NCBI RefSeq assembly: GCF_014518425.1
Contig: NZ_JACVCU010000004.1
Coordinates: 496,001 to 560,000, forward strand
Length of the DNA stretch: 64,000 nt
Source: Terrabacter sp. MAHUQ-38
GTDB lineage: Bacteria > Actinomycetota > Actinomycetes > Actinomycetales > Dermatophilaceae
Direction of reading: 5' to 3'
Shown: piece by piece, positions 46,301-54,581 of the stretch
Layout: each line of letters opens with the position of its first letter
How positions within the stretch are numbered: the first letter of the stretch is position 1
Notes under the pieces: generated by a model
The model's input: the letters and a program-made list of their open reading frames with translations, nothing else
The model's database searches: none
Told to the model about the DNA's origin: nothing
Program-made: the position numbers and the translations under genes

Positions 46301-47320
46301 CTGGCCGACGACGTTCGTCGACCCGTCGCAGCCGAACACCTTGAGCGCGTAGAGGCTCGCCTCGGGCGCGACGCCGGGGCCGATGTCGAGCGCCGCCGGG
46401 TCGATGTCGGAGGAGTAGCCGCCGGTCCACGTCGTGCCGTCGGCGGCGACGCCGAGGCCCGCCGTCGTGCCGGCGACGTGCGAGCCGTGCCCGTTGCAGT
46501 CGAGCGGGTTGGCGTCGGGGTCAGGGACCGACGTCGGGTCGTCGCCGTCGTAGGCGTCGCCGGCGAAGTCGTACCCGCCGACGACCTTGGCCGTGGGTGT
46601 GAAGGCGTCGGACGCCTTCGCCTCGTCGAAGGCGGCGGTGGTCCCGGGGCCGCCGAGGTCGGCGTGCGTGTAGTCGATGCCGGTGTCGATGATCCCGACG
46701 CGGACGCCCTTGCCCGTCTGTGCCTTGGCCTGCCACACGGCGGGCGCCCCGATGAGCGGCACCGACGAGCTGTTGGTCGGCTCCTTCGGGGTCAGCCGGT
46801 GGATCGACTTGACGCCCGGGATCGCGGCCAGCGCCGTGAGGCGGCTCGCGTCGGTGCGCACGGCGATGCCGGAGTATGCCGCGTGCGCCTTGTACAGCGT
46901 GCGGGCGCGCGTGGCGGCGGAGCCGAAGCGCGACTCGACCTGCGCCTGCGCGGCTCTGACTGCCGAGGTCTGGCTCCGCGCGGCGCTCTTCGCTGCGGAG
47001 AGGCCACGTCCACGGGCCTGGCCGAAGGCCGTCGCGGCGGGGGCGGCGTCGAGCTCGATCATGACGTCGACGCTGCCGGCCGCCTTCCGGAGCGTCGGGT
47101 CGACCGTGTCACCGGCGACGCGCTTCGTCCCGAGGCCGAACGAGCCGGCGCCCTTCACGTCGTCCGGCACCGAGGCGTCGCTGCGATGCTTCACGGACGG
47201 GTCAGGGCTCGCCGACACCGGCGCAGCCCCCAGAGTCGCGGCGACGAGGGCCGTCACGGCACCTGCGCTCACCGAGCCGAGCAGTCCGCGACGCCAGCGC
47301 CGCGGTCCCCGAGAGTTCAT
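43313..47320 (-). CDS. Secreted subtilisin-like (S8) serine protease with PA and Ig-like domains
   Basis: Large exported protease of 1335 residues. A twin-arginine-like basic start (RRWRRGLLGSVSAGAVTAL) and signal peptide lead into an inhibitor-type propeptide. The subtilase domain has catalytic Asp212 (IIDTGIDYTH), His278 (GHGSHVAG) and Ser646 (SGTSMAAPH). A protease-associated insert of about 120 residues lies between His and Ser (DGYSDADKAKITGKVVL, AGAVGVVYGSD). Fibronectin-like and bacterial Ig-like repeats (two Big_3-type units with TLTANVSPSSATGTVTF and VLTAVVSPTAANGTVTF) fill the C-terminus. No LPXTG anchor is seen. AGGAGG lies about 12 bases before the ATG at 47320. Probably an extracellular nutrient protease. 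Confidence 0.93.
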   Translation of the reverse strand: MNSRGPRRWRRGLLGSVSAGAVTALVAATLGAAPVSASPDPSVKHRSDASVPDDVKGAGSFGLGTKRVAGDTVDPTLRKAAGSVDVMIELDAAPAATAFGQARGRGLSAAKSAARSQTSAVRAAQAQVESRFGSAATRARTLYKAHAAYSGIAVRTDASRLTALAAIPGVKSIHRLTPKEPTNSSSVPLIGAPAVWQAKAQTGKGVRVGIIDTGIDYTHADLGGPGTTAAFDEAKASDAFTPTAKVVGGYDFAGDAYDGDDPTSVPDPDANPLDCNGHGSHVAGTTAGLGVAADGTTWTGGYSSDIDPAALDIGPGVAPEASLYALKVFGCDGSTNVVGQALDWAADPNGDGDLTDHLDVVNMSLGSSYGSPQDPDAVAADNLAALGTVVVASIGNSGDVYEVGGSPGNAPRVLAVAATDDGNDVVDGLKVDSPAGIEPADTIDGEQDNVFAALKSVNYDWTTKAGVTDVPVVAVGDWSQDPSDTNNTDGCTEDGYSDADKAKITGKVVLQMWLDGNDRRCGSAARAQLAEDAGAVGVVYGSDVDAFSAGVSGDADIPAMLTVNQATKAIKAQLDSSHEVRVTMTNALRNSVSVRNPKAVDQVAGFSSRGIGAAGGIKPDVAAPGVTTFSVAVGTGNEGIAESGTSMAAPHVAGEAALVRGSHPSWSVEEVKAAIMNTATQDVFVGPDHTGEVYGPERVGAGRVRADAAVGTGTLAYVTDDKGAVSVSFGPVAVTAPTQTLTKTVRIVNKRPVTSASYVLSYAPAHEAPGVTYAFTPSQVRVPAGGSVDVEVTATFMRSALRAVADPTTEADPLDAGIQRSYRADASGRMVLEPVRGTPGGELRVPVWSAPRAASTMGSPSSTTVTKKPGLPAGIATSMLPLTGTGIDQGSGTTGYTSTVSTFQLQGTSPRIAGCSPTRVVDCIETADDRGADLRYVGAASDAPAVDDLGKAWLTFGVSTHGPWRTPASSTEFDVFLDTDADGTADAVVYNTRYATATDDYDYFLTELVDLRPGEGFGEVLDDQLVNGIDGSFDTNVFNSDALVLPVSVGVLQETGLVSGSAPKLRYWVGSFSQSGAVDSIGSAAKPMTISLASPGLSAYGDFGTLLSTDLPGEQLEVRRDEASAKLDKPQGLLLLHHLNGNGSRAKVVSVRTASATKLAASPTSFTYGGRTTLTANVSPSSATGTVTFGWNGKALRTVAVSGGKAVLPVTGLPRGTQSFTARYSGDTQTLASSSATVKVTVKGLASRTTLSSNHTSYRYGGRPVLTAVVSPTAANGTVTFRDGMRVLGTSTVSKGKATLWAPALARGTHSVKATYNGSRGYNPSASTAVTLRVS

Positions 47321-47504
47321 GGACAAGTCATCCTCCTGGCGCGGCTCCGTTCGCGCGCGACGCATCACTGCATCGCGTGCGCAGGGACGCTCGCCCCCGA
47401 ACTTGCCTGCCACGCCGGGTGCAACGTATCCCGGTTCCCCGCACGTCGCGCGGCGAGACGCGGCGCCCTCCGGGGTGTCGGAGGTGGACGGCATACTCGG
47501 CTCC

Positions 47505-50500
47505 ATGCAGCGCATCGACGGGCACCTGGTCCTCAGCCCCACGGACCTGACGAAGCACGTCGCCTGCGCACACATCACGACGCTCGACCTCGAGGCCCTC
47601 GACGCCCCGTTCGTCGGGAGTGCCCGCCCCAGCGGTGCCGACGACTCGCTCAACCTCGTCTTCGCCAAGGGGCTCGACCACGAGCGGGCCTACCTCGAGA
47701 GCCTGCTCTCGGCCGGGTGCGTCGTCGAGGACATCGCGGCGCTCGGCCTGCGCGGCGCGGCCGCCGAGGGCGCGACGCTCGAGGCCATGCGGCGCGGGGT
47801 CGACGTCGTCTACCAGGCGACGTTCTACGACGGCCACTGGGTCGGCCTCGCCGACTTCCTGCTCCGTGTCGACCTGGCCGAGGGAGATCGCAGCGACCTC
47901 GGCACGTGGCGCTACGACATCGCGGACACCAAGCTCGCCCGCCGGCTCAAGGTGCCGGCGCTGCTCCAGATGGCTACGTATGCCGCCCGCCTCGAGACGC
48001 TCCAGGGAGTGCCCCCGCAGTGGCTGACGGTTGTCACCGGCGACACCGAGGCGCACCCGTGGCGGCTCGTGGACGTCGCGCCCTACGCGCGCCGCCGCCG
48101 GGCGGAGCTCCTCGACGCGATCGCCAACCCGCGAGAGACGGAGTCAGCGCGCGTGCAGCACTGCGGCCAGTGCCGGTGGAAGGAGCGCTGCGCCCAGGAG
48201 TGGCTGGGCCGCGACGACCTCATCCAGGTCGCGGGCATGCGATCCGACCATCGTGCGGCGCTCATCGACCTCGGCATCCCGACCATGCGGGCGCTTGCCG
48301 AGTCGACCGAGGAGCAGCTCGCCGAGGGGCTCTCGGTGTCCACGCGGCGCCGGCTGCTCCAGCAGGCGCGGCTGCAGGTCGCCGAGCGTGAGACGGGGCA
48401 GGCGCAGTACGAGCTGCTCGAGCCCGAGCCGGCCCGGGGTCTGCAGATGCTGCCCGAGCCTGACGAGGGCGACGTCTACCTCGACTTCGAGGGCGACCCC
48501 TGGGCCGAGGGCGGTGCCGGCCGCGAGTACCTCGCCGGCATCTGGACGCGGCAGGGCGAGTTCGTCGCGTTCTGGGCGCACGACTTCGCCGAGGAGGGGC
48601 GCCTCACGACCGAGCTCGTCGACTGGCTGACCGAGCGCTGGCAGCGCTACCCCGACTTCCACGTCTACCACTACGCGCCCTATGAGACGACGGCGCTCAA
48701 GCGCCTCGTCGGCCAGCACGCGACACGCGAGGCCGAGCTCGACCAGCTCCTGCGCCACGAGGTCTTCGTCGACCTCTACGCCGTGGTCCGTCAGGGGGTG
48801 CGCATCAGCAAGGGCTCCTACTCGATCAAGAAGCTCGAGGAGTTCTACTGGGGGCACACCCGCACGGCGGAGGGCGACGGTGTCGCCGACGGTCTGTCGT
48901 CGGTCGTCGAGTACGAACGCTGGCTGGCAGGTCGTGACGAGGGCCACCCCGACCAGACGATCCTCGACGACATCCGGCGCTACAACGAGGAGGACGTCCG
49001 CTCGACGCTCGCCCTGCACGCCTGGCTGGAGGAGCGTCGTCGCGAGCTCGAGCTGGCCGGCCACGTGCTCGGCCGTCCGGTGCCCGAGCAGCTCCGTGAG
49101 ATCAGCGACGAGGAGCGCGCCGAGATCGACCTCGCCGAACGGCTCGCCGAGTCCGGACTGCCCGGCGGGCTCATGCTCGCCGGTCTCGTGGGCTGGCACC
49201 GGCGCGAGAAGCGCCCCGAGTGGTGGGACTTCTTCCGCTACAAGGAGCTCGAGACGGCCGAGCTCGTCGAGGACGCCACGGCGATCGGTGACCTCGGAGG
49301 GCCCGAGCCGATGCGTGTGGTCAAGCTCTCGAAGGTCTGGCGCTACCCGTTCCCGCCGCAGGACTGCAAGGTCTCGGTCGGCAGGTACGTGCCCGACGTC
49401 GACACGCACGCGCCTGTCGGCAAGGTCGTCGACCTCGACCCCGTCGAGGGCTGGATCGAGCTGTCGATGAAGAAGTCGCTCGAGCCGCCCCGCCCACGCG
49501 GGCTCGGCGGCCCCAGCCCGGTCATGGACCAGGTGCTCCGGGCGAGCATCGCCCGCACCGGTCGGCTCGCCCTCGAGGGCGGCAGCAACCTGGCCACGCG
49601 CCTCATCGGCCGCGTCGTCCCCCCAGCCGAGGCACTGGCCACGCGTGACGGTGAGACGCCGAAGGACGTCGTCGTGCGTGTTGGGCGGGCGCTCGAGGGC
49701 GAGGTGCTCGCCGTGCAGGGTCCGCCCGGCACCGGCAAGACGTATGCCGGGTCCGCGCTGATCCGCGAGCTGCTCGACGCAGGGCTGCGGGTCGGTGTGA
49801 CGGCGCAGTCGCACGCGGTCGTGCTCAACCTCCTCGACGGGGTGGCACGCCCGGCGTGGCACAAGGACGGCACGAACGCGGAGGAGGGCGTCGAGCCCGA
49901 CGACCCCAACGCCCTGATCCGGCACACATCCGACAACGCCGAGATCGCAGCCGCGCTCGCGAGCGGCGAGGCGAGGCTCGTCGGTGGCACGGCGTGGCTG
50001 TGGTCGCGTGAGGACATGGTCGAGGCGGTCGACGTGCTCGTCATCGACGAGGCCGGCCAGTTCTCACTCGCCAACGCGGTCGCCGTAGCCCCGTCAGCCA
50101 GGTCCCTCGTGCTGCTCGGCGACCCGCAGCAGCTGACCCAGCCGACCAAGGCCGTGCACCCGTACGGCTCGGGCGTGTCCGCACTCGACCACCTGCGCAC
50201 GGGCGATGACGGCGTCCACGACGTCATCCCGGGCGACCGTGGCGTGTTCCTGGACCGCACCCACCGGATGCACCCCACGTTGACGGCCTTTGTGTCCGAG
50301 CTCGCCTACGAGGGCAGGCTCGAGTCGGCGCCGGGGCGCGAACGGCTCTCCATCGACGCGCCCGGTGCGCTGTCCGGCGACGGGCTGCGCTGGGTGCCGG
50401 TGGAGCACGAACGGCTCTGCGACCAGTCCAGCCCCCAGGAGGCCGCGGTCGTGCGCGACCTGCTCGCCGACCTCCTGCGCGGCACGTGGACCACGGCCGA

Positions 50501-50861
50501 GGGCGAGACGAAGCCGGTCGAGCTCGACGACGTGCTCGTCGTCGCCCCCTACAACGCGCATGTGGCAACCCTCGCCGCGGCGCTGCCCGAGGGCGCACGC
50601 GTCGGCACGGTCGACAAGTTCCAGGGACAGCAGGGCGCTGTGGTCATCTACTCGATGGCGAGCACGACGGCGGCCCTCGCGCCGCGCGGGGTCTCGTTCC
50701 TGTACGACCTGCACCGGCTCAACGTCGCCATCTCGCGGGCCCGGGCCATGGCCGTCGTCGTCGGCAGCCCGATGCTCACCGACGCCGCGGTGCACACCCC
50801 CGAGGAGCTGCGCGCCGTCAACGCCCTGTGCCGCTACGTCGACGAGGCCAAGACCGTCTGA
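47505..50861 (+). CDS. TM0106-type RecB-like nuclease fused to SF1 helicase
   Basis: Fusion of 1118 residues. Residues about 1-240 resemble Cas4/RecB-type nucleases: VGLADFLLRV and RYDIADTKLARR for the active site, and a cysteine group C220, C223, C229 (CGQCRWKERC) that may bind a 4Fe-4S cluster with a further Cys. Residues about 320-520 match an RNase H-like exonuclease (VYLDFEGDPW, YHYAPYETTALKRL, YNEEDVRSTLALH). From about 730 there is a UPF1/Dna2-like SF1 helicase with GPPGTGKTYAG, VLVIDEAGQFS, LLGDPQQLTQP, VDKFQGQQGAVVIYS and LNVAISRARAM. Suggested role: resection or repair of nucleic-acid ends, or defence. Such fusions recur in actinobacteria; the function is not established. ATG 47505 matches the conserved start LVLSPTDLTKHVACAH. 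Confidence 0.88.
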   Translation: MQRIDGHLVLSPTDLTKHVACAHITTLDLEALDAPFVGSARPSGADDSLNLVFAKGLDHERAYLESLLSAGCVVEDIAALGLRGAAAEGATLEAMRRGVDVVYQATFYDGHWVGLADFLLRVDLAEGDRSDLGTWRYDIADTKLARRLKVPALLQMATYAARLETLQGVPPQWLTVVTGDTEAHPWRLVDVAPYARRRRAELLDAIANPRETESARVQHCGQCRWKERCAQEWLGRDDLIQVAGMRSDHRAALIDLGIPTMRALAESTEEQLAEGLSVSTRRRLLQQARLQVAERETGQAQYELLEPEPARGLQMLPEPDEGDVYLDFEGDPWAEGGAGREYLAGIWTRQGEFVAFWAHDFAEEGRLTTELVDWLTERWQRYPDFHVYHYAPYETTALKRLVGQHATREAELDQLLRHEVFVDLYAVVRQGVRISKGSYSIKKLEEFYWGHTRTAEGDGVADGLSSVVEYERWLAGRDEGHPDQTILDDIRRYNEEDVRSTLALHAWLEERRRELELAGHVLGRPVPEQLREISDEERAEIDLAERLAESGLPGGLMLAGLVGWHRREKRPEWWDFFRYKELETAELVEDATAIGDLGGPEPMRVVKLSKVWRYPFPPQDCKVSVGRYVPDVDTHAPVGKVVDLDPVEGWIELSMKKSLEPPRPRGLGGPSPVMDQVLRASIARTGRLALEGGSNLATRLIGRVVPPAEALATRDGETPKDVVVRVGRALEGEVLAVQGPPGTGKTYAGSALIRELLDAGLRVGVTAQSHAVVLNLLDGVARPAWHKDGTNAEEGVEPDDPNALIRHTSDNAEIAAALASGEARLVGGTAWLWSREDMVEAVDVLVIDEAGQFSLANAVAVAPSARSLVLLGDPQQLTQPTKAVHPYGSGVSALDHLRTGDDGVHDVIPGDRGVFLDRTHRMHPTLTAFVSELAYEGRLESAPGRERLSIDAPGALSGDGLRWVPVEHERLCDQSSPQEAAVVRDLLADLLRGTWTTAEGETKPVELDDVLVVAPYNAHVATLAAALPEGARVGTVDKFQGQQGAVVIYSMASTTAALAPRGVSFLYDLHRLNVAISRARAMAVVVGSPMLTDAAVHTPEELRAVNALCRYVDEAKTV

Positions 50862-50887
50862 CGACGTGTGTCCGTGCGAGCGCGCCG

Positions 50888-52333
50888 TCAGGCCCCGTGC
50901 GCCGCCACGTGCCAGAGCCGGCCCTCACCGCGGATGTCCGGCAGGGCGCCGCGGATGGAGCGCTCCGCGAGCTCGGGAGCCACACCCAGGTCGACGGCAT
51001 ACCGCAACGCCACCGCAGGAGTCCGCTGCGTGCCACGCCCGCAGTGGACGAGCACCCGCTTGCCCTCGGCGCGGAACTGTCGCAGGGCCGACGAGGCGTC
51101 ATCGAGGACGAAGTCCAGGTGCGGGTTCGACTCCTCCTCGTCCTCGTCGTTGATCCAGAACTCGATGTGGTCGCGCGCCGTCATGCCATCCGCCGGGATG
51201 TCCTGCAGCCCCAGGGGGCACAGCGACACGATGGCCTGCACGTCGAGCTCACGGACGCGGCCGAGGTCGCTGACCGTGCCGAGCACGATGTCGGGGTCGA
51301 TGGGGTGCGGGATGCCGAGGACGGGAACCTTCGGGTCGCGCATCGACCCGACCGACGGCCACTCGCCGACGCGGCGACCACCCACCGAGGTCGACACGGC
51401 GAGCTCGACGAGATCGTGGGCGCGCAGGCCCGGCCAGCCGTGCACCATGCGGCGCCACTGGGTGGGCACCGACGACGCGCCGTAGCGGGCACCGAGCAGT
51501 GAGCCTGCGATGGCGGCGACCGTGTCGGTGTCGTGACCGGCCCGGACCGCGGCCTGCAGACCCCGCTGCAGATGCATGGCCGAGCCGTCGCCGCGGTCGG
51601 TCGTCGTGATCGCGGCCCAGGCATCCTGCAGGGCCGTCACGGCGTAGCCGTTGTCGCCGAACCGGCCCGGTTCGGCGGCGGTCGCGGCCTCGATCCAGTC
51701 GCCCCAGCGTCCGACGTTCGCCTGGGTGACGAGGTCGAGGCCGGCGGCGAGGTCGAGCCTGCCCTCGGTGACGGCGAAGCGAATCGCCTCGGACCACAGC
51801 ACCGCCGCGTCGCCGGCGAGCGGGTCAGCGTGGGTGAGCTGGGCGATCGCACGCGCCGCGCGAGCCGTCGCCCGGCGGTCGTCGAGGGCCGACAGCCCGA
51901 CGATGGGGGTGCGCATCAGGGCGCCGTTGCCGGCCGTGAGACCCGTGCGCGCGTGCAGTGCCTCGCTCGCCCGGGTCAGACGCTCGTGCGGTGGGCCGGA
52001 GAGCTGCTTCGCCTCGGTCAGCACCGAGCGCGTCTGCACCCCGACATCGGTTGCGCCGCCGTCGAGCCAGGCCGTGAACGCCTCGGCGACGGCGTCGAGT
52101 CCCTCGGGGGAGGCCAGGTCGACGCCCTGTGCCGAGATCCGTGCGACGCACAACGTCATCTGCGTGTCGTCGCTCCACTCACCCGGCTCGTACGGTCCGA
52201 GGCCACCGCCCTTCATGACGGCTTCGCCGACGGGTGGGGCAGCCATCTCGTAGGGCACACCGAGCGCGTCACCGCAGGCCTCGCCGAGCAGCACCCCGGC
52301 GGCGCGGTCGACGGCGATCGGGCGGATCGACAC
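50888..52333 (-). CDS. ADP-ribosylglycohydrolase fused to dual-specificity-phosphatase-like domain
   Basis: Two-domain protein of 481 residues. The N-terminal part is an ADP-ribosylglycohydrolase of the DraG/ARH type with LLGEACGDALGVPYE, metal-binding EWSDDTQMT (Asp55, Asp56) and AGHDTDTVAAIAGSLLG (Asp268, Asp270), so it looks active. From about residue 340 a second domain ends in the CX5R phosphatase loop VHCGRGTQRTPAV (Cys431, Arg437), with preceding strands VQAIVSLCPLG and KRVLVHC as in dual-specificity phosphatases. Removal of ADP-ribose from protein, nucleic acid or small molecules, coupled to phosphate removal, is conceivable but unproven. The start is GTG 52333 with GGAG five bases upstream. 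It converges with the nuclease-helicase gene, 26 bases apart. Confidence 0.86.
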   Translation of the reverse strand: MSIRPIAVDRAAGVLLGEACGDALGVPYEMAAPPVGEAVMKGGGLGPYEPGEWSDDTQMTLCVARISAQGVDLASPEGLDAVAEAFTAWLDGGATDVGVQTRSVLTEAKQLSGPPHERLTRASEALHARTGLTAGNGALMRTPIVGLSALDDRRATARAARAIAQLTHADPLAGDAAVLWSEAIRFAVTEGRLDLAAGLDLVTQANVGRWGDWIEAATAAEPGRFGDNGYAVTALQDAWAAITTTDRGDGSAMHLQRGLQAAVRAGHDTDTVAAIAGSLLGARYGASSVPTQWRRMVHGWPGLRAHDLVELAVSTSVGGRRVGEWPSVGSMRDPKVPVLGIPHPIDPDIVLGTVSDLGRVRELDVQAIVSLCPLGLQDIPADGMTARDHIEFWINDEDEEESNPHLDFVLDDASSALRQFRAEGKRVLVHCGRGTQRTPAVALRYAVDLGVAPELAERSIRGALPDIRGEGRLWHVAAHGA

Positions 52334-52456
52334 GAGTGCTCCTCGGGGTGGGACCGGTCGGGCCGGCTGCGGGGGTTCGTCGGGACGAAAACTACCCTCC
52401 GCCCCACCGCGTACCGGACGTCGGTCTGCCCCATCGTGACCCCGTAGGCTTCTCGC

Positions 52457-52819
52457 GTGCTCCAACCCCTGACCGTCGTGCTCCTCGTCGCGACCGGGGT
52501 GGTCTGCCTGCTGGCCGTCCACCACCTCTGGCGTCGCCGCCTCGTCGACGACCCGCTCGTCCTCGTCGCCGCGGCCACCGAGCTCGGCCTGGTGGGCCAG
52601 CTCGTCGTCGGTCTCACGAAGGCGTCGGCCATCGGTGACGGCGCGGAGCGGGCGACGTTCATCGCGTACCTCTTCACCGTGCTGCTCGTGCTGCCCGCCG
52701 CTGTCGTCATCGCCATCAAGGAGAAGACGCAGTGGGCGATGGCGGTGGTGCTCGGAGCAGCCGTCGTCGTGGCCATCCTCCTGGCACGCCTGCAGCAGGT
52801 CTGGACACTCAATGCCTGA
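52457..52819 (+). CDS. Small integral membrane protein, 120 residues
   Basis: Not recognised by name. It has about four hydrophobic helices (VVLLVATGVVCLLAVHHLW, PLVLVAAATELGLVGQLVVG, FIAYLFTVLLVLPAAVVIAI and MAVVLGAAVVVAILLARL) separated by short charged loops. The start is a GTG. It overlaps the next membrane-protein gene by eight bases, so the two are coupled and may form a complex. Similar pairs of unknown function occur in actinobacteria. Confidence 0.75.
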   Translation: MLQPLTVVLLVATGVVCLLAVHHLWRRRLVDDPLVLVAAATELGLVGQLVVGLTKASAIGDGAERATFIAYLFTVLLVLPAAVVIAIKEKTQWAMAVVLGAAVVVAILLARLQQVWTLNA

Positions 52820-53303
52820 CAACGCATCCCACCACGACAGTGTCCCTGCGGACTTCCGGCAGGAGCGTCCGCACACCGGTCACGGCTTCGGTCGCCTGCT
52901 CGTCGCCGTCTACGGCCTGCTGGCTCTCGCGGCGACGGGCCGGTCGATCCTGCAGATCAGCGAGTACTTCGACCGCGCGCCGGTGTCGTACGTCCTCTCG
53001 GCGCTCGCGGCCGTCATCTACGTGGTCGCCACCGTGGGCCTCGCCCGCGGCGACCGCGCGTCGGTCCGCCTCGCAACGATCGCCCTCACCGTCGAGCTGC
53101 TCGGCGTGCTCGTCGTAGGAGCCATCTCGTATGCTGTCCCGTCGGCCTTTCCGGACAAGACGGTGTGGTCCCACTTCGGCTCTGGCTACGGCTACGTCCC
53201 CCTCCTGCTACCACTGCTCGGCCTGTGGTGGATCCGGCGCACGGCCCGCGCCTCGGCGGCATCCGGCATGGGCGGCGGGGAGCCTGCGCGGTCAACGGAC
53301 TGA
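52812..53303 (+). CDS. Integral membrane protein, 163 residues
   Basis: Not recognised by name. A hydrophilic N-terminus of about 25 residues is followed by roughly four membrane helices (LLVAVYGLLALAATGRSIL, VLSALAAVIYVVATVGLA, LATIALTVELLGVLVVGAIS and YVPLLLPLLGLWWIRR) and a short charged tail. The ATG at 52812 lies within the end of the preceding gene. femX starts 24 bases after its stop, so it may be the middle of a three-gene unit. Confidence 0.75.
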   Translation: MPDNASHHDSVPADFRQERPHTGHGFGRLLVAVYGLLALAATGRSILQISEYFDRAPVSYVLSALAAVIYVVATVGLARGDRASVRLATIALTVELLGVLVVGAISYAVPSAFPDKTVWSHFGSGYGYVPLLLPLLGLWWIRRTARASAASGMGGGEPARSTD

Positions 53304-53327
53304 CGCGGCGCCGATAGGGTTGCCGCC

Positions 53328-54569
53328 ATGACCGAGCAGACCCCTGCCACTGCGCCGACCCCTGCCCCCGTGCCGGAGCCGACTCCTGTCACCGGTCCGC
53401 TGACCGTTCGCGAGATCGCTGCCGAGGAGGCCGTCGAGACCCTGCTCGAGGTCGGTGGCAGCTTCCTGCAGACGCCGGCCTGGGGCCGAGCGAAGGCCGG
53501 GTGGAGCCGCACCCATCTCGGCTGGTTCGACGCCGCCGGCCGACGTGTCGGGGCGGGGACGGTCCTCTCGCGGACCATCCCGCGGCTGTCCCGCTCGTAC
53601 GCCTACCTCCCGGAGGGCCCGGGCCTGCCGTGGGACGTCGTCGCCGGAGACCCTGCCGCGTGGATCGACCCGCTCGTGATGTGGGCCAAGGGCACGAAGG
53701 CGTTCGCCCTGCGGCTCGGCTTCCCTGTCGTGTCGCGCATCTGGGACCGCGACCCCGTCAAGAAGCAGGTGCTCGAGGGCGGCCTGCTCAGCTTCACGAG
53801 CCTGCCCACCGCAGTCGACAACCCGACTGCGCACAGCCTCGAGGCCTGGCTCGACGCCAACGACTGGCTGCCGCTCGGCGCCGACGGCGTCGCCGTGGGC
53901 CAGCCGCGACTGCTGTGCATCGTCGACCTGCGCGGCCGCTCCGAGGCCGACCTGCTCAAGGGCATGAACCAGCAGTGGCGCCGCAACGTCAAGAAGGCCG
54001 AGAAGGCCGGCGTCGAGGTGCGCTCGGTCGGACCCGAGGGGCTCGACACGTTCCACGCCCTCTACGTCGAGTCGGCGCAGCGTGACAACTTCCTGCCCCG
54101 GCCCAAGGCCTATTTCGAGGTCATGGCGCGCTCGTTCGCGTCCGACGACGGTCCGGTCTCGGCGCGCTTCTATGAGGCCCACGTCGACGGCGACGTCCTC
54201 GCATCGGCACTCATGATCCGCTTCGGCCGCACGTTCTCCTACCTGTACGGCGGCTCGACCGAGCGCAACCGCGAGGCGCGCGCCTCGAACGCCCTGCAGT
54301 GGCGCGCCATCCGTGACGCGGCCGCCTCCGGCTGCGACGCCTACGACCTCCGCGGCTTCAACACCTCGCTCGGGGCCACTAGCCCGCTCACGGGCCTGCT
54401 GCTCTTCAAGCTCGGGGCCGGCGCCGACGTCGTCGAGATGGTGGGCGAGCGCGAGCTCGTCATCAGCCGCTTCTGGCACGTCGCCTTCCAGAAGGCCATG
54501 GCGGCGCGGATCGCGATCAACAAGCGCCGCAAGGCCGCTCGTGCTTCGGCCGACGACGCCGACGTCTGA
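53328..54569 (+). CDS. FemX-type lipid II aminoacyltransferase (FemABX family)
   Basis: FemABX-family protein of 413 residues, built from two GNAT-like folds that use aminoacyl-tRNA to add the first bridge residue to lipid II during peptidoglycan synthesis. Family stretches are SFLQTPAWGRAKAGWSRT, KGMNQQWRRNVKKAEKAGV, ALYVESAQRDNFLPRPKAYF, YLYGGSTERNREARASNALQ and YDLRGFNTSLG. The first 25 residues are Pro/Thr-rich and probably disordered. No long coiled-coil insert as in staphylococcal FemA is apparent. Presence fits actinobacteria whose peptidoglycan has an interpeptide bridge. Confidence 0.9.
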   Translation: MTEQTPATAPTPAPVPEPTPVTGPLTVREIAAEEAVETLLEVGGSFLQTPAWGRAKAGWSRTHLGWFDAAGRRVGAGTVLSRTIPRLSRSYAYLPEGPGLPWDVVAGDPAAWIDPLVMWAKGTKAFALRLGFPVVSRIWDRDPVKKQVLEGGLLSFTSLPTAVDNPTAHSLEAWLDANDWLPLGADGVAVGQPRLLCIVDLRGRSEADLLKGMNQQWRRNVKKAEKAGVEVRSVGPEGLDTFHALYVESAQRDNFLPRPKAYFEVMARSFASDDGPVSARFYEAHVDGDVLASALMIRFGRTFSYLYGGSTERNREARASNALQWRAIRDAAASGCDAYDLRGFNTSLGATSPLTGLLLFKLGAGADVVEMVGERELVISRFWHVAFQKAMAARIAINKRRKAARASADDADV

Positions 54570-54581
54570 GCGGCGACCCGC

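Noticed and set aside
38347-50861. Treating McrBC, the DoxX-like protein, subtilase and nuclease-helicase as one defence island
   Set aside because: The genes are in separate units on both strands, and DoxX-like and subtilase proteins have ordinary physiological roles. Only McrBC has clear defence signatures.
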